Assembly: GCA_964634815.1 (NCBI GenBank)
Contig: CAZWMD010000014.1
Span: 21,784 to 85,783, forward strand
Reading direction: 5' to 3'
Length of the DNA: 64,000 nucleotides
Origin: JALZVT01 sp964634815
Lineage (GTDB): Bacteria; Pseudomonadota; Gammaproteobacteria; Pseudomonadales; Azotimanducaceae
Under the pieces are notes generated by a model, which saw nothing but the letters and a program-made list of their open reading frames with translations, searched no databases and had not been told where the DNA came from. Below, in pieces: positions 44,592 to 53,026 of this stretch (position 1 is the first letter of the stretch; each line of letters starts with the position of its first letter). The translations under genes and the position numbers were made by a program.

Positions 44592-45752
44592 ATGACGATG
44601 CCGAGTGCCGCTAACACCGCTAACCAGGAGTTGCTTGAACTTGACCTGCGACTGGTACGTGGCGATTTTCAATTACACGTTGAGCAGACTCTGGCAATCG
44701 ATGGTGTCACCGCCATATTTGGCCGCAGTGGTAGTGGCAAAACAACACTGTTGCGCTGTATCGCCGGCTTTGAGCATGCGGCAGGGCGTATCAGTTTTTG
44801 TGGTGACGATTGGTTGAACGATGCGAAAAAGCGCGTTGTACCCGCCCATAAGCGTGGTGTGGGCTATATGTTTCAGCAGCCGGGGCTGTTTCGACATCTG
44901 AATGTTGCGCAAAACCTCGAATTTGCCCGCTCTCGTGCGACGAAGGCGCTGAAACAAAGAGACGCCAAAGCAGACCTCGACTACAACCATGTACTGGAGG
45001 TGTTTGCCCTGGGTTCTTTGATGAATCGTGCAACCAATGATCTGTCGGGTGGCGAGGCGCAGCGTGTAGCGCTTGCCCGAACTTTGTTATCACAACCCGA
45101 TTTTTTACTGCTCGATGAGCCATTGGCGGGGTTGGATGATGCAAGCAAACGCGAACTTTTGCCGTTCCTGGAAACCCTGACAAAAGAATTTGATCTGCCT
45201 ACTCTCTACGTTAGTCACGATATTGATGAGGTCGCCCGGCTGGCAGCCCGACTGCTTGTTCTGGATGAGGGAACTGTATCCGCCTACGGTCCCACCCAGG
45301 CGCTCTTCCAGGATCTTGAGGACAGTGATTTTTCTGATCGTTATGAAGCCGGTGTTCTGCTTGACGCGCGGGTTATTGAACAGGATGAGGAGTTTCAGAT
45401 TACTCGGTTGCAGGTGGCGGGCCAGACACTGAGCGTCCCCATACGTTCGATATTGCGACCTGGAGATGATGCTCGCCTACGGGTGAACGCTCGAGATGTT
45501 GCGATAGCCCGGGAAAAACCGGTGGGGATAAGCATTCGCAATATCTTCGCTGGCTGTGTTGCCTCGCTTTCCGCAGAACCCGGCCAGCCGTTTGCCGAGG
45601 TAGTGATAAGATTGGACGCGGCAGATGAGGCTGAGGCTTCCCCCATTGTTCTTCGTTCCCGGGTTACTCGGGCAGCGGCTGCAGAGCTGGAGCTTGCGGT
45701 TGACCAGCCTGTGTATGCACTCGTCAAAACGGTTCTGCTGGATAATTTTTAA
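44592..45752 (+). CDS. modC: molybdate ABC transporter ATP-binding protein
   Basis: A 386-residue protein. Walker A GRSGSGKTT near 43-51, signature LSGGEAQRVALAR near 152, Walker B FLLLDEPLAGLDD near 173, and a His switch in VSHDIDE. The C-terminal 100 residues include a TOBE/Mop-type domain (SVPIRSILRPGDDARLRVNARDVAIA) that binds oxyanions. It pairs with modB. Start ATG 44592, with an alternative at 44598. Confidence 0.88.
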   Translation: MTMPSAANTANQELLELDLRLVRGDFQLHVEQTLAIDGVTAIFGRSGSGKTTLLRCIAGFEHAAGRISFCGDDWLNDAKKRVVPAHKRGVGYMFQQPGLFRHLNVAQNLEFARSRATKALKQRDAKADLDYNHVLEVFALGSLMNRATNDLSGGEAQRVALARTLLSQPDFLLLDEPLAGLDDASKRELLPFLETLTKEFDLPTLYVSHDIDEVARLAARLLVLDEGTVSAYGPTQALFQDLEDSDFSDRYEAGVLLDARVIEQDEEFQITRLQVAGQTLSVPIRSILRPGDDARLRVNARDVAIAREKPVGISIRNIFAGCVASLSAEPGQPFAEVVIRLDAADEAEASPIVLRSRVTRAAAAELELAVDQPVYALVKTVLLDNF

Positions 45753-45833
45753 GTCTGTTTTGTTCCTTTGATACGCCTGGGGCCATTCGCATGTCATTAT
45801 TCACTCCTCGGCAATCACTCCTGTAGATTTGAT

Positions 45834-46505
45834 GTGAACAATCTTTCAGCAAAACTCGTTCTCCAGCAGAACCCGATTTTTGGCGCACTCTCCAATGATC
45901 TTATTGACCTGTTGGCTGGCATGGCGAAGAACCGGGACTATCGAACCGGCGAGACCGTTTTCAGAGAAGGCGAGCCAGGTGATGTATTGCTCGGAGTGAT
46001 CAGCGGTAATATCAATATTCACGCTGCATCAACCGATGGCCAATCGCTTAATTTAAACCGGATTTGTGCCGGAGAGATCATTGGGGAAATCGCCTTTCTC
46101 GATGGCGGGCCGCGTACTGCCAGTGGCGAAGCAACCGAACCCACGAGCTGCTTTGCCATTCCCAGGCCGCCCTTTCAACGGCTTATGCGCGAAAGATCCG
46201 AGCTCTCTGAGCAGCTCTTGATTTTGGTTTGCCAGAGGGTTCGCTGGACCAGCGATAGGGTGACTGACTTTGCGTTTCTCACGCCCCAGGCCCGGCTTGG
46301 TCGGAGGCTTCTGCACTTGGGCGCGGAACAGTCTGAGGTTCGCATCTCTCAGGCCGAATTGGCCAGGTTTCTGGGGATCTCCCGGCAGGTTGTTAATGGT
46401 TACCTGCGCGAATGGCAGAATGCCGGTGCTGTGGTGCTGAAACGTGGCCGGATTGAGATCAGCTCCAGCGAACGCCTGCTGAGCGCCGCAGGTCTTGCAA
46501 GCTGA
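45834..46505 (+). CDS. Crp/Fnr-family transcriptional regulator
   Basis: Started at GTG 45834 it is 223 residues; an in-frame TTG at 45768 would add 22 unlikely ones. A cNMP-binding jelly roll (FREGEPGDVLLGVISGNINI, GEIIGEIAFLDGGPRTASGEA) is followed by a C-terminal winged helix (ISQAELARFLGISRQVVNGYLREWQNAGAVVLKRGRIEI). No Fe-S cysteine cluster like FNR is seen. It lies 82 bp after modC and may regulate the same or other genes; the ligand is unknown. Confidence 0.85.
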   Translation: MNNLSAKLVLQQNPIFGALSNDLIDLLAGMAKNRDYRTGETVFREGEPGDVLLGVISGNINIHAASTDGQSLNLNRICAGEIIGEIAFLDGGPRTASGEATEPTSCFAIPRPPFQRLMRERSELSEQLLILVCQRVRWTSDRVTDFAFLTPQARLGRRLLHLGAEQSEVRISQAELARFLGISRQVVNGYLREWQNAGAVVLKRGRIEISSSERLLSAAGLAS

Positions 46506-46588
46506 ATTCAACAATAGTTCAACCCACCTGCATCTATTGACGGCCCTGAAGCATCTGTACTCTGACTAGATAAGATTTAGGAGTTCTG

Positions 46589-46951
46589 ATGGACGGTATA
46601 CTCGTTCCGATCGTACTGTTTGTGGTGGTGGGTTTAGCGACCATTGGCCGCAATTATTTCAGGTTTCTCGAAGCCAAAGAGCAACAGGCCACTGTCCGGG
46701 AATTGCTCGCCCGGGAGCAGGAGGTGTCGCCGGAAGTTCTGGATGCGCTGCTGGCAAGTCTGCTGCCCCAACCGCAGGCCGATTTACGCCGGGGAGTGAT
46801 TGGTATTTGTTTGGGGATTGCGGTGGTGCTTTTTGGTTTTGTGCTGGATGAGCCCGATGCCCAGGCGCCGCTCACTGGTCTTGCTGCCTTTCCCATACTG
46901 ATTGGTGTTGCTTACCTTGCATTGTGGAAGGTTGGTCAAACCAAATCTTGA
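46589..46951 (+). CDS. small membrane protein, DUF6249-like, next to ECF sigma
   Basis: A 120-residue protein with a clean ribosome site (AGGAG). Membrane helices are at about 3-18, 72-88 and 98-113, with an amphipathic segment (FRFLEAKEQQATVRELLAREQEVSPEVLDALLASL) between the first two. The layout resembles DUF6249-type proteins that accompany ECF sigma factors. It ends 6 bp before the sigma factor start, so it is co-transcribed and may regulate it. Confidence 0.5.
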   Translation: MDGILVPIVLFVVVGLATIGRNYFRFLEAKEQQATVRELLAREQEVSPEVLDALLASLLPQPQADLRRGVIGICLGIAVVLFGFVLDEPDAQAPLTGLAAFPILIGVAYLALWKVGQTKS

Positions 46952-46957
46952 TCCTTG

Positions 46958-47563
46958 ATGGGAGGTGACGCCTCAGCCGAAGATGCACTGGTACGCCGTG
47001 CCAGCCGCAGTGATCGCGACGCCTTTGCGCAACTGGTGGCGAGCCATCATGGTCGTATCCGGGCGTTGCTCGGATATCTCGCTCGTGATCTTGTGGTTGC
47101 TGACGATCTGGCGCAGCAAACCTTTCTGCAGGCCTGGGAAAAGCTTGGGTCCTTTCGGGGGGATTCTTCGGCGCGCTTTGGCGCCTGGCTCACGCAGATT
47201 GCTTATCGAGAGTTCCTGCAACTTACCCGTCGAGACAGGCGCTGGGCTGCGATAGTTGATACACAGGGTAGTGTTGAAGAGTTGGCCGCTGACGTTTGTT
47301 GGGATTATCAGCGAGATGATCCGACAGGGTCGGTAGACTCTGCAGAGTTTGATATTTCCAGACTGCTCGCCCCGTGCAGCCGCGTTCAGGCGGAAGCTCT
47401 GTATATGAACTTTGTGCTGGAATTGACACATGAAGAAATCGCCATGATTACTCAACAACCGCTGGGAACAGTGAAATCGCATATTTCTCGCGGGAAAAAG
47501 GTGATAAAAATGGCCCTTGACCCATTGAAAACCTCGGTAAATGGAACCGGCGATGACCCTTAA
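46958..47563 (+). CDS. ECF RNA polymerase sigma factor
   Basis: A 201-residue protein from ATG 46958 (a TTG directly before it is an alternative). Sigma region 2 is DAFAQLVASHHGRIRALLGYLARDLVVADDLAQQTFLQAWEKLGSFRG, about residues 20-68. Region 4 is ALYMNFVLELTHEEIAMITQQPLGTVKSHISRGKKVIK, about 148-185, with the helix-turn-helix. The gene sits between two membrane-protein genes, and the downstream gene overlaps by 23 bp. No zinc-finger anti-sigma (HxxxCxxC) is encoded there, so control may be of another type. Confidence 0.85.
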   Translation: MGGDASAEDALVRRASRSDRDAFAQLVASHHGRIRALLGYLARDLVVADDLAQQTFLQAWEKLGSFRGDSSARFGAWLTQIAYREFLQLTRRDRRWAAIVDTQGSVEELAADVCWDYQRDDPTGSVDSAEFDISRLLAPCSRVQAEALYMNFVLELTHEEIAMITQQPLGTVKSHISRGKKVIKMALDPLKTSVNGTGDDP

Positions 47564-47969
47564 AGGCCCAGACAGATCTAATCCGGACAGTGCGTTAAAA
47601 CTCGACGATCTGCTTGGTCGAGCGGGGGCTCTGGAACGAACACGCTTCGAGGATGCACAGTTTGTCGATCGGATAAACCAGGCGATCCTGTTGGCTGATG
47701 AACCTGTGCCTGCGCCGTATACCCTGGGTAACAGTGGTTTTCGATGGCCACCGCTTGCTGCCTTACTGATTGCCTGCCTGGTGGCCTGGCCGCTGATTGA
47801 CGTCCAGGCTCTGCAGACATTGTCCCAGAGTCTTTTGGGTGACAGCCTTTTGCGCGAGAGCCTGTTTGGTGGATGGTCGATCGCTCAGCTCAGTCTGCCG
47901 CCAGCGCTACCCCTGTTGCCTTTGACTGCGCTTGGGCTTGGCGTATTGTGGAGCGCGGCAAGTGAATAG
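47541..47969 (+). CDS. small membrane protein of unknown function downstream of ECF sigma
   Basis: A 142-residue protein (or 138 from a second ATG at 47553). The N-terminal half is cytoplasmic and polar (LGRAGALERTRFEDAQFVDRINQAIL), then two hydrophobic segments (about 70-88 and 115-138). Anti-sigma factors often have this layout, but no ZAS motif is seen. It overlaps the sigma gene 3' end by 23 bp, consistent with translational coupling. Confidence 0.5.
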   Translation: MEPAMTLKGPDRSNPDSALKLDDLLGRAGALERTRFEDAQFVDRINQAILLADEPVPAPYTLGNSGFRWPPLAALLIACLVAWPLIDVQALQTLSQSLLGDSLLRESLFGGWSIAQLSLPPALPLLPLTALGLGVLWSAASE

Positions 47970-47980
47970 ACTCTTGTATG

Positions 47981-48364
47981 TTAGCTAGCGTTGGGTCTTA
48001 TGCGTATGTATTGACGGCGATGAAGGCGACCGCCGAGTCTTGACACCCCGTCGAGGAGAACTGATTGCCAGCCGTACTTTTCACGCAGGGAGATGGCCGC
48101 TTTCTGGGTCGCCTCTGCCTCATCCATCAACCAGGCCTGTGCACCAACCCATTGTCCAAGCAGTTTGCCTCGGAAGTCGCATACGGCAATCTCGGCATCA
48201 GAACTGTTGCGCAGTCGTTTGACTTTGCCCGCGTCAGGATCTGAGAACATCACGAGATCTCCGTCCAAAGGGGCTGCCCAGACAGGCGTTGCTACCTTGC
48301 GACCGTCTTTTCTGAACGTGGCCAGACTGATATAGGGCGCGGCAAACAGGCTGTTATCGGCCAT
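47981..48364 (-). CDS. PPOX-class flavin/F420-type oxidoreductase fold protein
   Basis: A 127-residue split-barrel protein: YISLATFRKDGRKVATPVWAAPLDGDLVMFSDPDAGKVKRLRNSS, then VAVCDFRGK-like strand AEIAVCDFRGKLLGQWV and ALREKYGWQSVLLD-like helix (ISLREKYGWQS). The pattern matches PPOX-class F420/flavin-binding proteins. It begins 3 bp after the metallophosphoesterase stop, with its ribosome site inside that gene's end, so it is the last gene of the 51670-47981 operon, which also includes an F420-type LLM oxidoreductase. Confidence 0.78.
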   Translation of the reverse strand: MADNSLFAAPYISLATFRKDGRKVATPVWAAPLDGDLVMFSDPDAGKVKRLRNSSDAEIAVCDFRGKLLGQWVGAQAWLMDEAEATQKAAISLREKYGWQSVLLDGVSRLGGRLHRRQYIRIRPNAS

Positions 48365-48367
48365 GGT

Positions 48368-50089
48368 TTAGTCAATCTCCAGAATGGCGTGCCCGTGATG
48401 TATCGTTCCAAATTCATCAATCGCCTCGACGGATAAGGTGTGAATGCCCTGGGGCGTATCGTCAGGCAGGTCGGCGCCAAACAGATGCGTGGACGGCGTG
48501 GCGTTTACCCAGGATTTTTTGCTGGTTGGATTGCGCGTGAAGAGCTCGTTGACATAGGGGTCTGCACGGTTAACCAGTGCCATAGGGTAGGCGTCTCCAT
48601 TGTTTATGCGAAAAGAAACCTGTGATTTTGGTCCTCCATCGAAGAGGTTCACCAGCACCTGTGCGGCCCCAACCTGCTCGATATTCATCTTTCCGTCTAA
48701 CAGCTCGCCATGACGGAAGTCACGCATCCCGTCGGCACGAAGGCCACTATGATGAACATCAAACATAATGTTCATCTGGAAATCTGCGGTATCGCTTGCG
48801 GCTTTGAAGCGCACAGAGGCTTTTGAACCATCAACAGAAAGTACGTGATAGCCGTTTGGTGTGCCATCGCGTTGCCAGGTAGTAGGTACGCCGCGATCGT
48901 CAAAAGGTCCGCTCCACCAACTGCCACTAACGGCGGCCAGAATATGGTGATGGAACTCGCCCGGCCCGCGGAATCCTTCGTCTTTGCCGAAGTAAACATG
49001 TTCGGTGGTGTGTGTGTGCCCGGCAACCGAATACAGATTCTTGCGCCCCGACAAGAGTTTAAATAACTCGCGTCGATCCTGAGTCGTAACACCTGGACCA
49101 TCGCTTATCGCGGTGGCGAGGGGAGAGTGCATAGTGACAAACACCAAAGCCTCATCAGCCACATTCTTCAGATCGGCCTTCAGCCAATCAAGCTGGGCTC
49201 GACCAAAGTTGGCGATATAGCCGCCACTGCCTCGTACATCAGCAGGATCGCTTTCACCATTGCCTTTGTATTCGATGTTATCGAGCACAACAAAGTGAGC
49301 ACCTCCCACATTGAAACTGTAGTACGGCGGACCGTAGATAGACTTGAAGGTCTCCAGAGAATAGCGATCGTTTTCTGCCAGCAAGTTAAGTTCGTGATTG
49401 CCGGGAACGTTGTACCAGGGTATGCCTATCTGGGCGATGATGGCGTTAAGCCGGGGTAGTAGGGAGAGATCATCAAAAGCAATATCTCCCATGGTCATGC
49501 CGAAGGCTGCATCTGAGCCGATTAACTCGGTGACAACATCGGTTCTAATGTAGTCGAGTTCAACTTCAGACTGGGGTTGAGTATCTGCAAACAGAATAGC
49601 CTCAAAGACGCTGGGTTCGTCCTGGGGGATCAATGGGAAGTCTATCTGTTCCGGTAATGGTCCCGTAGGCGCAATTCCACCGTAGCGCAGACCAGCCGGA
49701 GACCCGTTTGGTTGATGGATGTAGTAGAAGAGCGGTAGGTTGGTTTTGGATACGGGAGTTTTGTAACCACTGGGTTTCACGACAAAGATGATGGCCTCGT
49801 CGGCAATGTCCAGGCTGTAGTCGCCTGCCTTGTCGGTTTTGGCGAATCGTACACCATCTGAAATGAGCACGTTTGGAACGCCAGGCTCCCCCGGATCTCT
49901 AAGCTGGTTAGAGTTTTGGTCAACGTAAACCCTACCGTTCGCCGTGGCAGCCTTTGCGGAAGACCAGGTAGAAAACGAGGCGAAAAATATAATAGTGACC
50001 AGTAACCAGGTTGTGCCGAAACAATGATTCGATGATTGGTGGTTGCTGATTACAAATCTTGCTGGTCGTTCGGCAAAGAGCATTTTCAT
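48368..50089 (-). CDS. secreted calcineurin-like metallophosphoesterase
   Basis: A 573-residue exported protein (signal about 1-47). The N-terminal domain VYVDQNSNQLRDPGEPGVPNVLISDG is a SdrD-B/MetallophosN-type beta sandwich. The phosphoesterase core has the metal motifs FADTQPQ (D-x-Q in place of D-x-H), MGDIAFDD, NVPGNHEL, VTMHSP and GHTHTTEH; the first motif lacks the usual His. A C-terminal beta domain follows (MetallophosC-type). It overlaps the NTF2-like gene by 4 nt. The substrate is unknown, probably an extracellular phosphoester. Confidence 0.82.
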   Translation of the reverse strand: MKMLFAERPARFVISNHQSSNHCFGTTWLLVTIIFFASFSTWSSAKAATANGRVYVDQNSNQLRDPGEPGVPNVLISDGVRFAKTDKAGDYSLDIADEAIIFVVKPSGYKTPVSKTNLPLFYYIHQPNGSPAGLRYGGIAPTGPLPEQIDFPLIPQDEPSVFEAILFADTQPQSEVELDYIRTDVVTELIGSDAAFGMTMGDIAFDDLSLLPRLNAIIAQIGIPWYNVPGNHELNLLAENDRYSLETFKSIYGPPYYSFNVGGAHFVVLDNIEYKGNGESDPADVRGSGGYIANFGRAQLDWLKADLKNVADEALVFVTMHSPLATAISDGPGVTTQDRRELFKLLSGRKNLYSVAGHTHTTEHVYFGKDEGFRGPGEFHHHILAAVSGSWWSGPFDDRGVPTTWQRDGTPNGYHVLSVDGSKASVRFKAASDTADFQMNIMFDVHHSGLRADGMRDFRHGELLDGKMNIEQVGAAQVLVNLFDGGPKSQVSFRINNGDAYPMALVNRADPYVNELFTRNPTSKKSWVNATPSTHLFGADLPDDTPQGIHTLSVEAIDEFGTIHHGHAILEID

Positions 50090-50571
50090 TGCTCCGTCTT
50101 CAGGTGATGCGACATATCGCCCTTGTTGTCGATGAGAATCCGTCGCTCGATCAGGTGCCAGCCATAAGGATCTTTTTCGAATCGGTCTTCGTAGCGGCCG
50201 CCGGCAATAATTGGGTTTTCGCCATTGATTGTTTGATAGACCGTGAAATACGAGCGTACCTTGGCCAGGGTAACTTCTGTGTCAAATTCCATGATCAGGT
50301 TGGTGGTTACATGGCGAGTCAACGGTGAGCAGTTGTTTCTGCTATAGGGTACCTGTTGGCCATTGCGGTCATAGAAGATGATCGTGTTGCTGAAGAGTTC
50401 GGTTATTTCTTTGGGCCCACGAGTTTCGCTACCATCTGCGTGAATGAGCGCTCCTGCGGCGAAAATGGTGCCTACAGATTCTATATCTGCGGTATCTATG
50501 CCATAGGCGTAACGATGCATGATCTCTTCAATGATCTGTCTTGCCAGGGTGGTTTTCTGAAAACGCTCCAT
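50086..50571 (-). CDS. SnoaL/NTF2-like protein
   Basis: A 161-residue cone-fold protein: IIEEIMHRYAYGIDTADIESVGTIFAAGALIHADG, then RHVTTNLIMEFDTEVTLAKVRSYFTVYQ and the C-terminal GRYEDRFEKDPYGWHLIERRILID. The family includes isomerases and dehydratases for steroid or polyketide-like molecules. A ribosome site (AGGA) is present. It lies between the LLM oxidoreductase and metallophosphoesterase genes. Function unassigned. Confidence 0.78.
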   Translation of the reverse strand: MERFQKTTLARQIIEEIMHRYAYGIDTADIESVGTIFAAGALIHADGSETRGPKEITELFSNTIIFYDRNGQQVPYSRNNCSPLTRHVTTNLIMEFDTEVTLAKVRSYFTVYQTINGENPIIAGGRYEDRFEKDPYGWHLIERRILIDNKGDMSHHLKTEQ

Positions 50572-50617
50572 CTTCTGTATCCTGTTTTTGGTTTATTTGT
50601 TTGCTTGTGTTGTTTGT

Positions 50618-51670
50618 TTAGTGAGTTAAGGCGGCCAGATGTTCCGCAAGATCATCATCATTCATGCCGTTAACCGCAAACCCTGTGCGGCTGACTATGC
50701 CGCCCAGTCGGTTGCGTAGTTTGCTTACCACCTCACTGGGTTCCCCAACGATTGCGATAGTATTTAGTATTTCATCGTCGATCAGTGCGGCGGCGTCCGC
50801 AGTTTGTCTGAGCTTATTGAGCCGATGTAATTCGCCTTGCAGGTCTCCCCAGCCATGCTGATCGAGCACGGGTTTGTAGGCCTCGGTGCTGCCGTAGAAC
50901 GCAATTCGTTCCCGGGCGCTTTGGGTCGACTCTGCCAGGCTCTGCGCATCGATGCCGGTTGCGATTATGGGCGCGTAGTCCAGCTCAAATTGTGCAAACG
51001 TTCTATTTGATCGTGCCAGGCCCGAGGTTATGGCAGGCAGAGTCACTTCCTGCATGTACGCTTCAGAGGAAAAGGGATGCATCATCATGCCATCTGCGAC
51101 TTCTGCTGCCACCTTTGTCATTAAGGGCCCGGTAGCGGAAAGCACAATTTTTGGGCGTCCAGCCGAAAGGTTCTTTGGGGTAAAGGTTTGTGGCATTAGT
51201 GTGTGTTGGTAGTACTCGCCCTCGTAGTTTAGGTGTGCACCCTCATACCAGCAGTCGTAGATGGCGTTCATTGCGCCGATGAAGTCGCGCATCTGGGCGG
51301 CCGCTTTATGCCAGGGCATGCTGAAGCGCCGGGTTATATGGGCTTTCACCTGAGACCCCAGACCCAGCACAAAGCGCCCATCAGAGAACGCATTTAAATC
51401 GTGAGCTTGTTGCGCCATGGTCATCGGGTTACGTGAAAAAGCAACGGCAACGGATGTGACCAACTCAGTTCTGTTTGTATGTTCAGCAGCGATGGCCAAT
51501 GGCATAAATGGATCCTGATTGAGCTCAGGCAGCTTTATGCCACTGTAGCCCAGTGCTTCTATCCGCCTGGCCTGTTCAGGAATCTTGTGCATATCTGCAG
51601 TTATTGGCGCGTCGACCTTGAGTTGGCGCGATCCCGTATTCTGTTCGTTTGCAGCTAGTGGTGTAGACAC
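50618..51670 (-). CDS. LLM-class (F420-type) flavin oxidoreductase
   Basis: A 350-residue luciferase-like monooxygenase-fold protein, TIGR03617-like: KLPELNQDPFMPLAIAAEHTNRTELVTSVAVAFSRNPMTMAQQAHDLNAFSDGRFVLGLGSQVKAHITRRF. The true start is most likely GTG 51670 (ribosome site AAAAGGAAAG). Upstream codons to 51955 lie inside the divergent CoA-transferase gene. It uses F420 or FMN to oxidise or reduce a hydrophobic substrate. First gene of the operon with NTF2, metallophosphoesterase and PPOX. Confidence 0.85.
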   Translation of the reverse strand: MSTPLAANEQNTGSRQLKVDAPITADMHKIPEQARRIEALGYSGIKLPELNQDPFMPLAIAAEHTNRTELVTSVAVAFSRNPMTMAQQAHDLNAFSDGRFVLGLGSQVKAHITRRFSMPWHKAAAQMRDFIGAMNAIYDCWYEGAHLNYEGEYYQHTLMPQTFTPKNLSAGRPKIVLSATGPLMTKVAAEVADGMMMHPFSSEAYMQEVTLPAITSGLARSNRTFAQFELDYAPIIATGIDAQSLAESTQSARERIAFYGSTEAYKPVLDQHGWGDLQGELHRLNKLRQTADAAALIDDEILNTIAIVGEPSEVVSKLRNRLGGIVSRTGFAVNGMNDDDLAEHLAALTH

Positions 51671-51739
51671 GCTGGTCTGCTTTCCTTTTGCCAGGGGCTT
51701 AGGCACATTAGAGCAAGTGAACCGGGGAATACCAAGTCT

Positions 51740-52981
51740 GTGAAAAACGCTGCTGCCCTGTCGGGGCTCCGAATCTGTGATTTCTCCGGCCAGTTGGCCG
51801 GAGCGGGAGCGACCAAATGGCTCGCTGCTTTCGGTGCAGAGGTGATACGCGTTGAAGATCCAGAGCGAGAGGGGCGCTGGGACATTCTTCGCGGAGGCGA
51901 ACCCTTTCTGGATGATCGACGGGGTATTAACCTCGGGGGAGCGTTTAATAACCATAACGTCGGCAAGAAAGGTATCACGATCAATCTCAGGTCGTCAGAA
52001 GGTCGAGAAATCCTTACCCGACTCATCGCCTGCAGTGATGTTGTCACCGAGAACTTTGCGGCGGGAGTGCTGGACAAGCTCGGCTTTGGTTATGAGCAGC
52101 TCAAGGCCATCAAGCCTGACATTGTTTATGTGTCCAACTGCGGGTTTGGTCACGATGGACCCTACAGCCGCTTTAAAACCTGGGGTCCCATTGTGCAGGC
52201 AATCTCAGGGCTGACCTACACCTCCGGATTGAAGGGGCAGGAACCCGCCGGCTGGGGCTACTCCTATATGGACCATACCGGCGGCTATTACATGGCGATG
52301 GCGATCATGATGGCTCTGCTGCATCGAGGCGCAACCGGAGAAGGTCAGTGGGTTGATCTGGCCTGTACTGAAACAGCCCTTAGCCTGCATGGTCCCGCCC
52401 TGCTTGATTGGGACGTCAACGAACGTGGAGTTCGTTCGCCAGAAGGCGTAGACAGCAATCGCAGCCAGTGGGTACCCATGGCTCCGCACGGTATATACCC
52501 GGCGGCGGGTGAGGATGAATGGGTGGCGGTAGCCTGTACCTCTGAGGAGCAATGGACCGCGTTGACTGGCTTGATTGGAGAAGATTGGGCGGCTTCGGCG
52601 AACTACAGCTCATTGCAGGGGCGCTTGGATCATCAGGATGCGTTGGACGAAGCCCTTGCAGCCTGGACTGCGCGCTTTGACAAGTTTGATCTGGTGCAAA
52701 ACCTGCAGGCTCTGCCGATATCGGCAGCGCCGGTGTTGAAACCCGATGAGCGTATCGATCACGACAGCTTCACCGGCGACTTTGGACTGTGGCCCACAGT
52801 GACACATTCGGAAATGGGCCAGGTCAGAGTAGATGGCCAACCGGTTCGGTTTTCCGAAACACCCTGGGTTGCCGAGCGCGGAGCTCCCTGTCTTGCTGAA
52901 CACACGCGCTTGATTTTGACGGAGCTTTTAGACTACAACGACACAGAGGTAGATGCCTTTATCAAAAATGGCGTGGTATAG
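51740..52981 (+). CDS. family III (CaiB/BaiF) CoA transferase
   Basis: A 413-residue protein from GTG 51740. LRICDFSGQLAGAGATKWLAAFGAEVIRVEDPER is the N-terminal family motif. NHNVGKKGITINLRSSEGREIL, VVTENFAAGVLDKLGFGYEQLK and SYMDHTGGYYMAMAIMMALLHR (with the catalytic Asp) follow. It is divergent from the LLM operon with only 69 bp between starts, so regulation is probably shared. Substrate not predictable. Confidence 0.88.
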   Translation: MKNAAALSGLRICDFSGQLAGAGATKWLAAFGAEVIRVEDPEREGRWDILRGGEPFLDDRRGINLGGAFNNHNVGKKGITINLRSSEGREILTRLIACSDVVTENFAAGVLDKLGFGYEQLKAIKPDIVYVSNCGFGHDGPYSRFKTWGPIVQAISGLTYTSGLKGQEPAGWGYSYMDHTGGYYMAMAIMMALLHRGATGEGQWVDLACTETALSLHGPALLDWDVNERGVRSPEGVDSNRSQWVPMAPHGIYPAAGEDEWVAVACTSEEQWTALTGLIGEDWAASANYSSLQGRLDHQDALDEALAAWTARFDKFDLVQNLQALPISAAPVLKPDERIDHDSFTGDFGLWPTVTHSEMGQVRVDGQPVRFSETPWVAERGAPCLAEHTRLILTELLDYNDTEVDAFIKNGVV

Positions 52982-53026
52982 CAGCCTGTATCCGGGTTCT
53001 CTATCCAGGTTGTTTAGCGGCGAACC

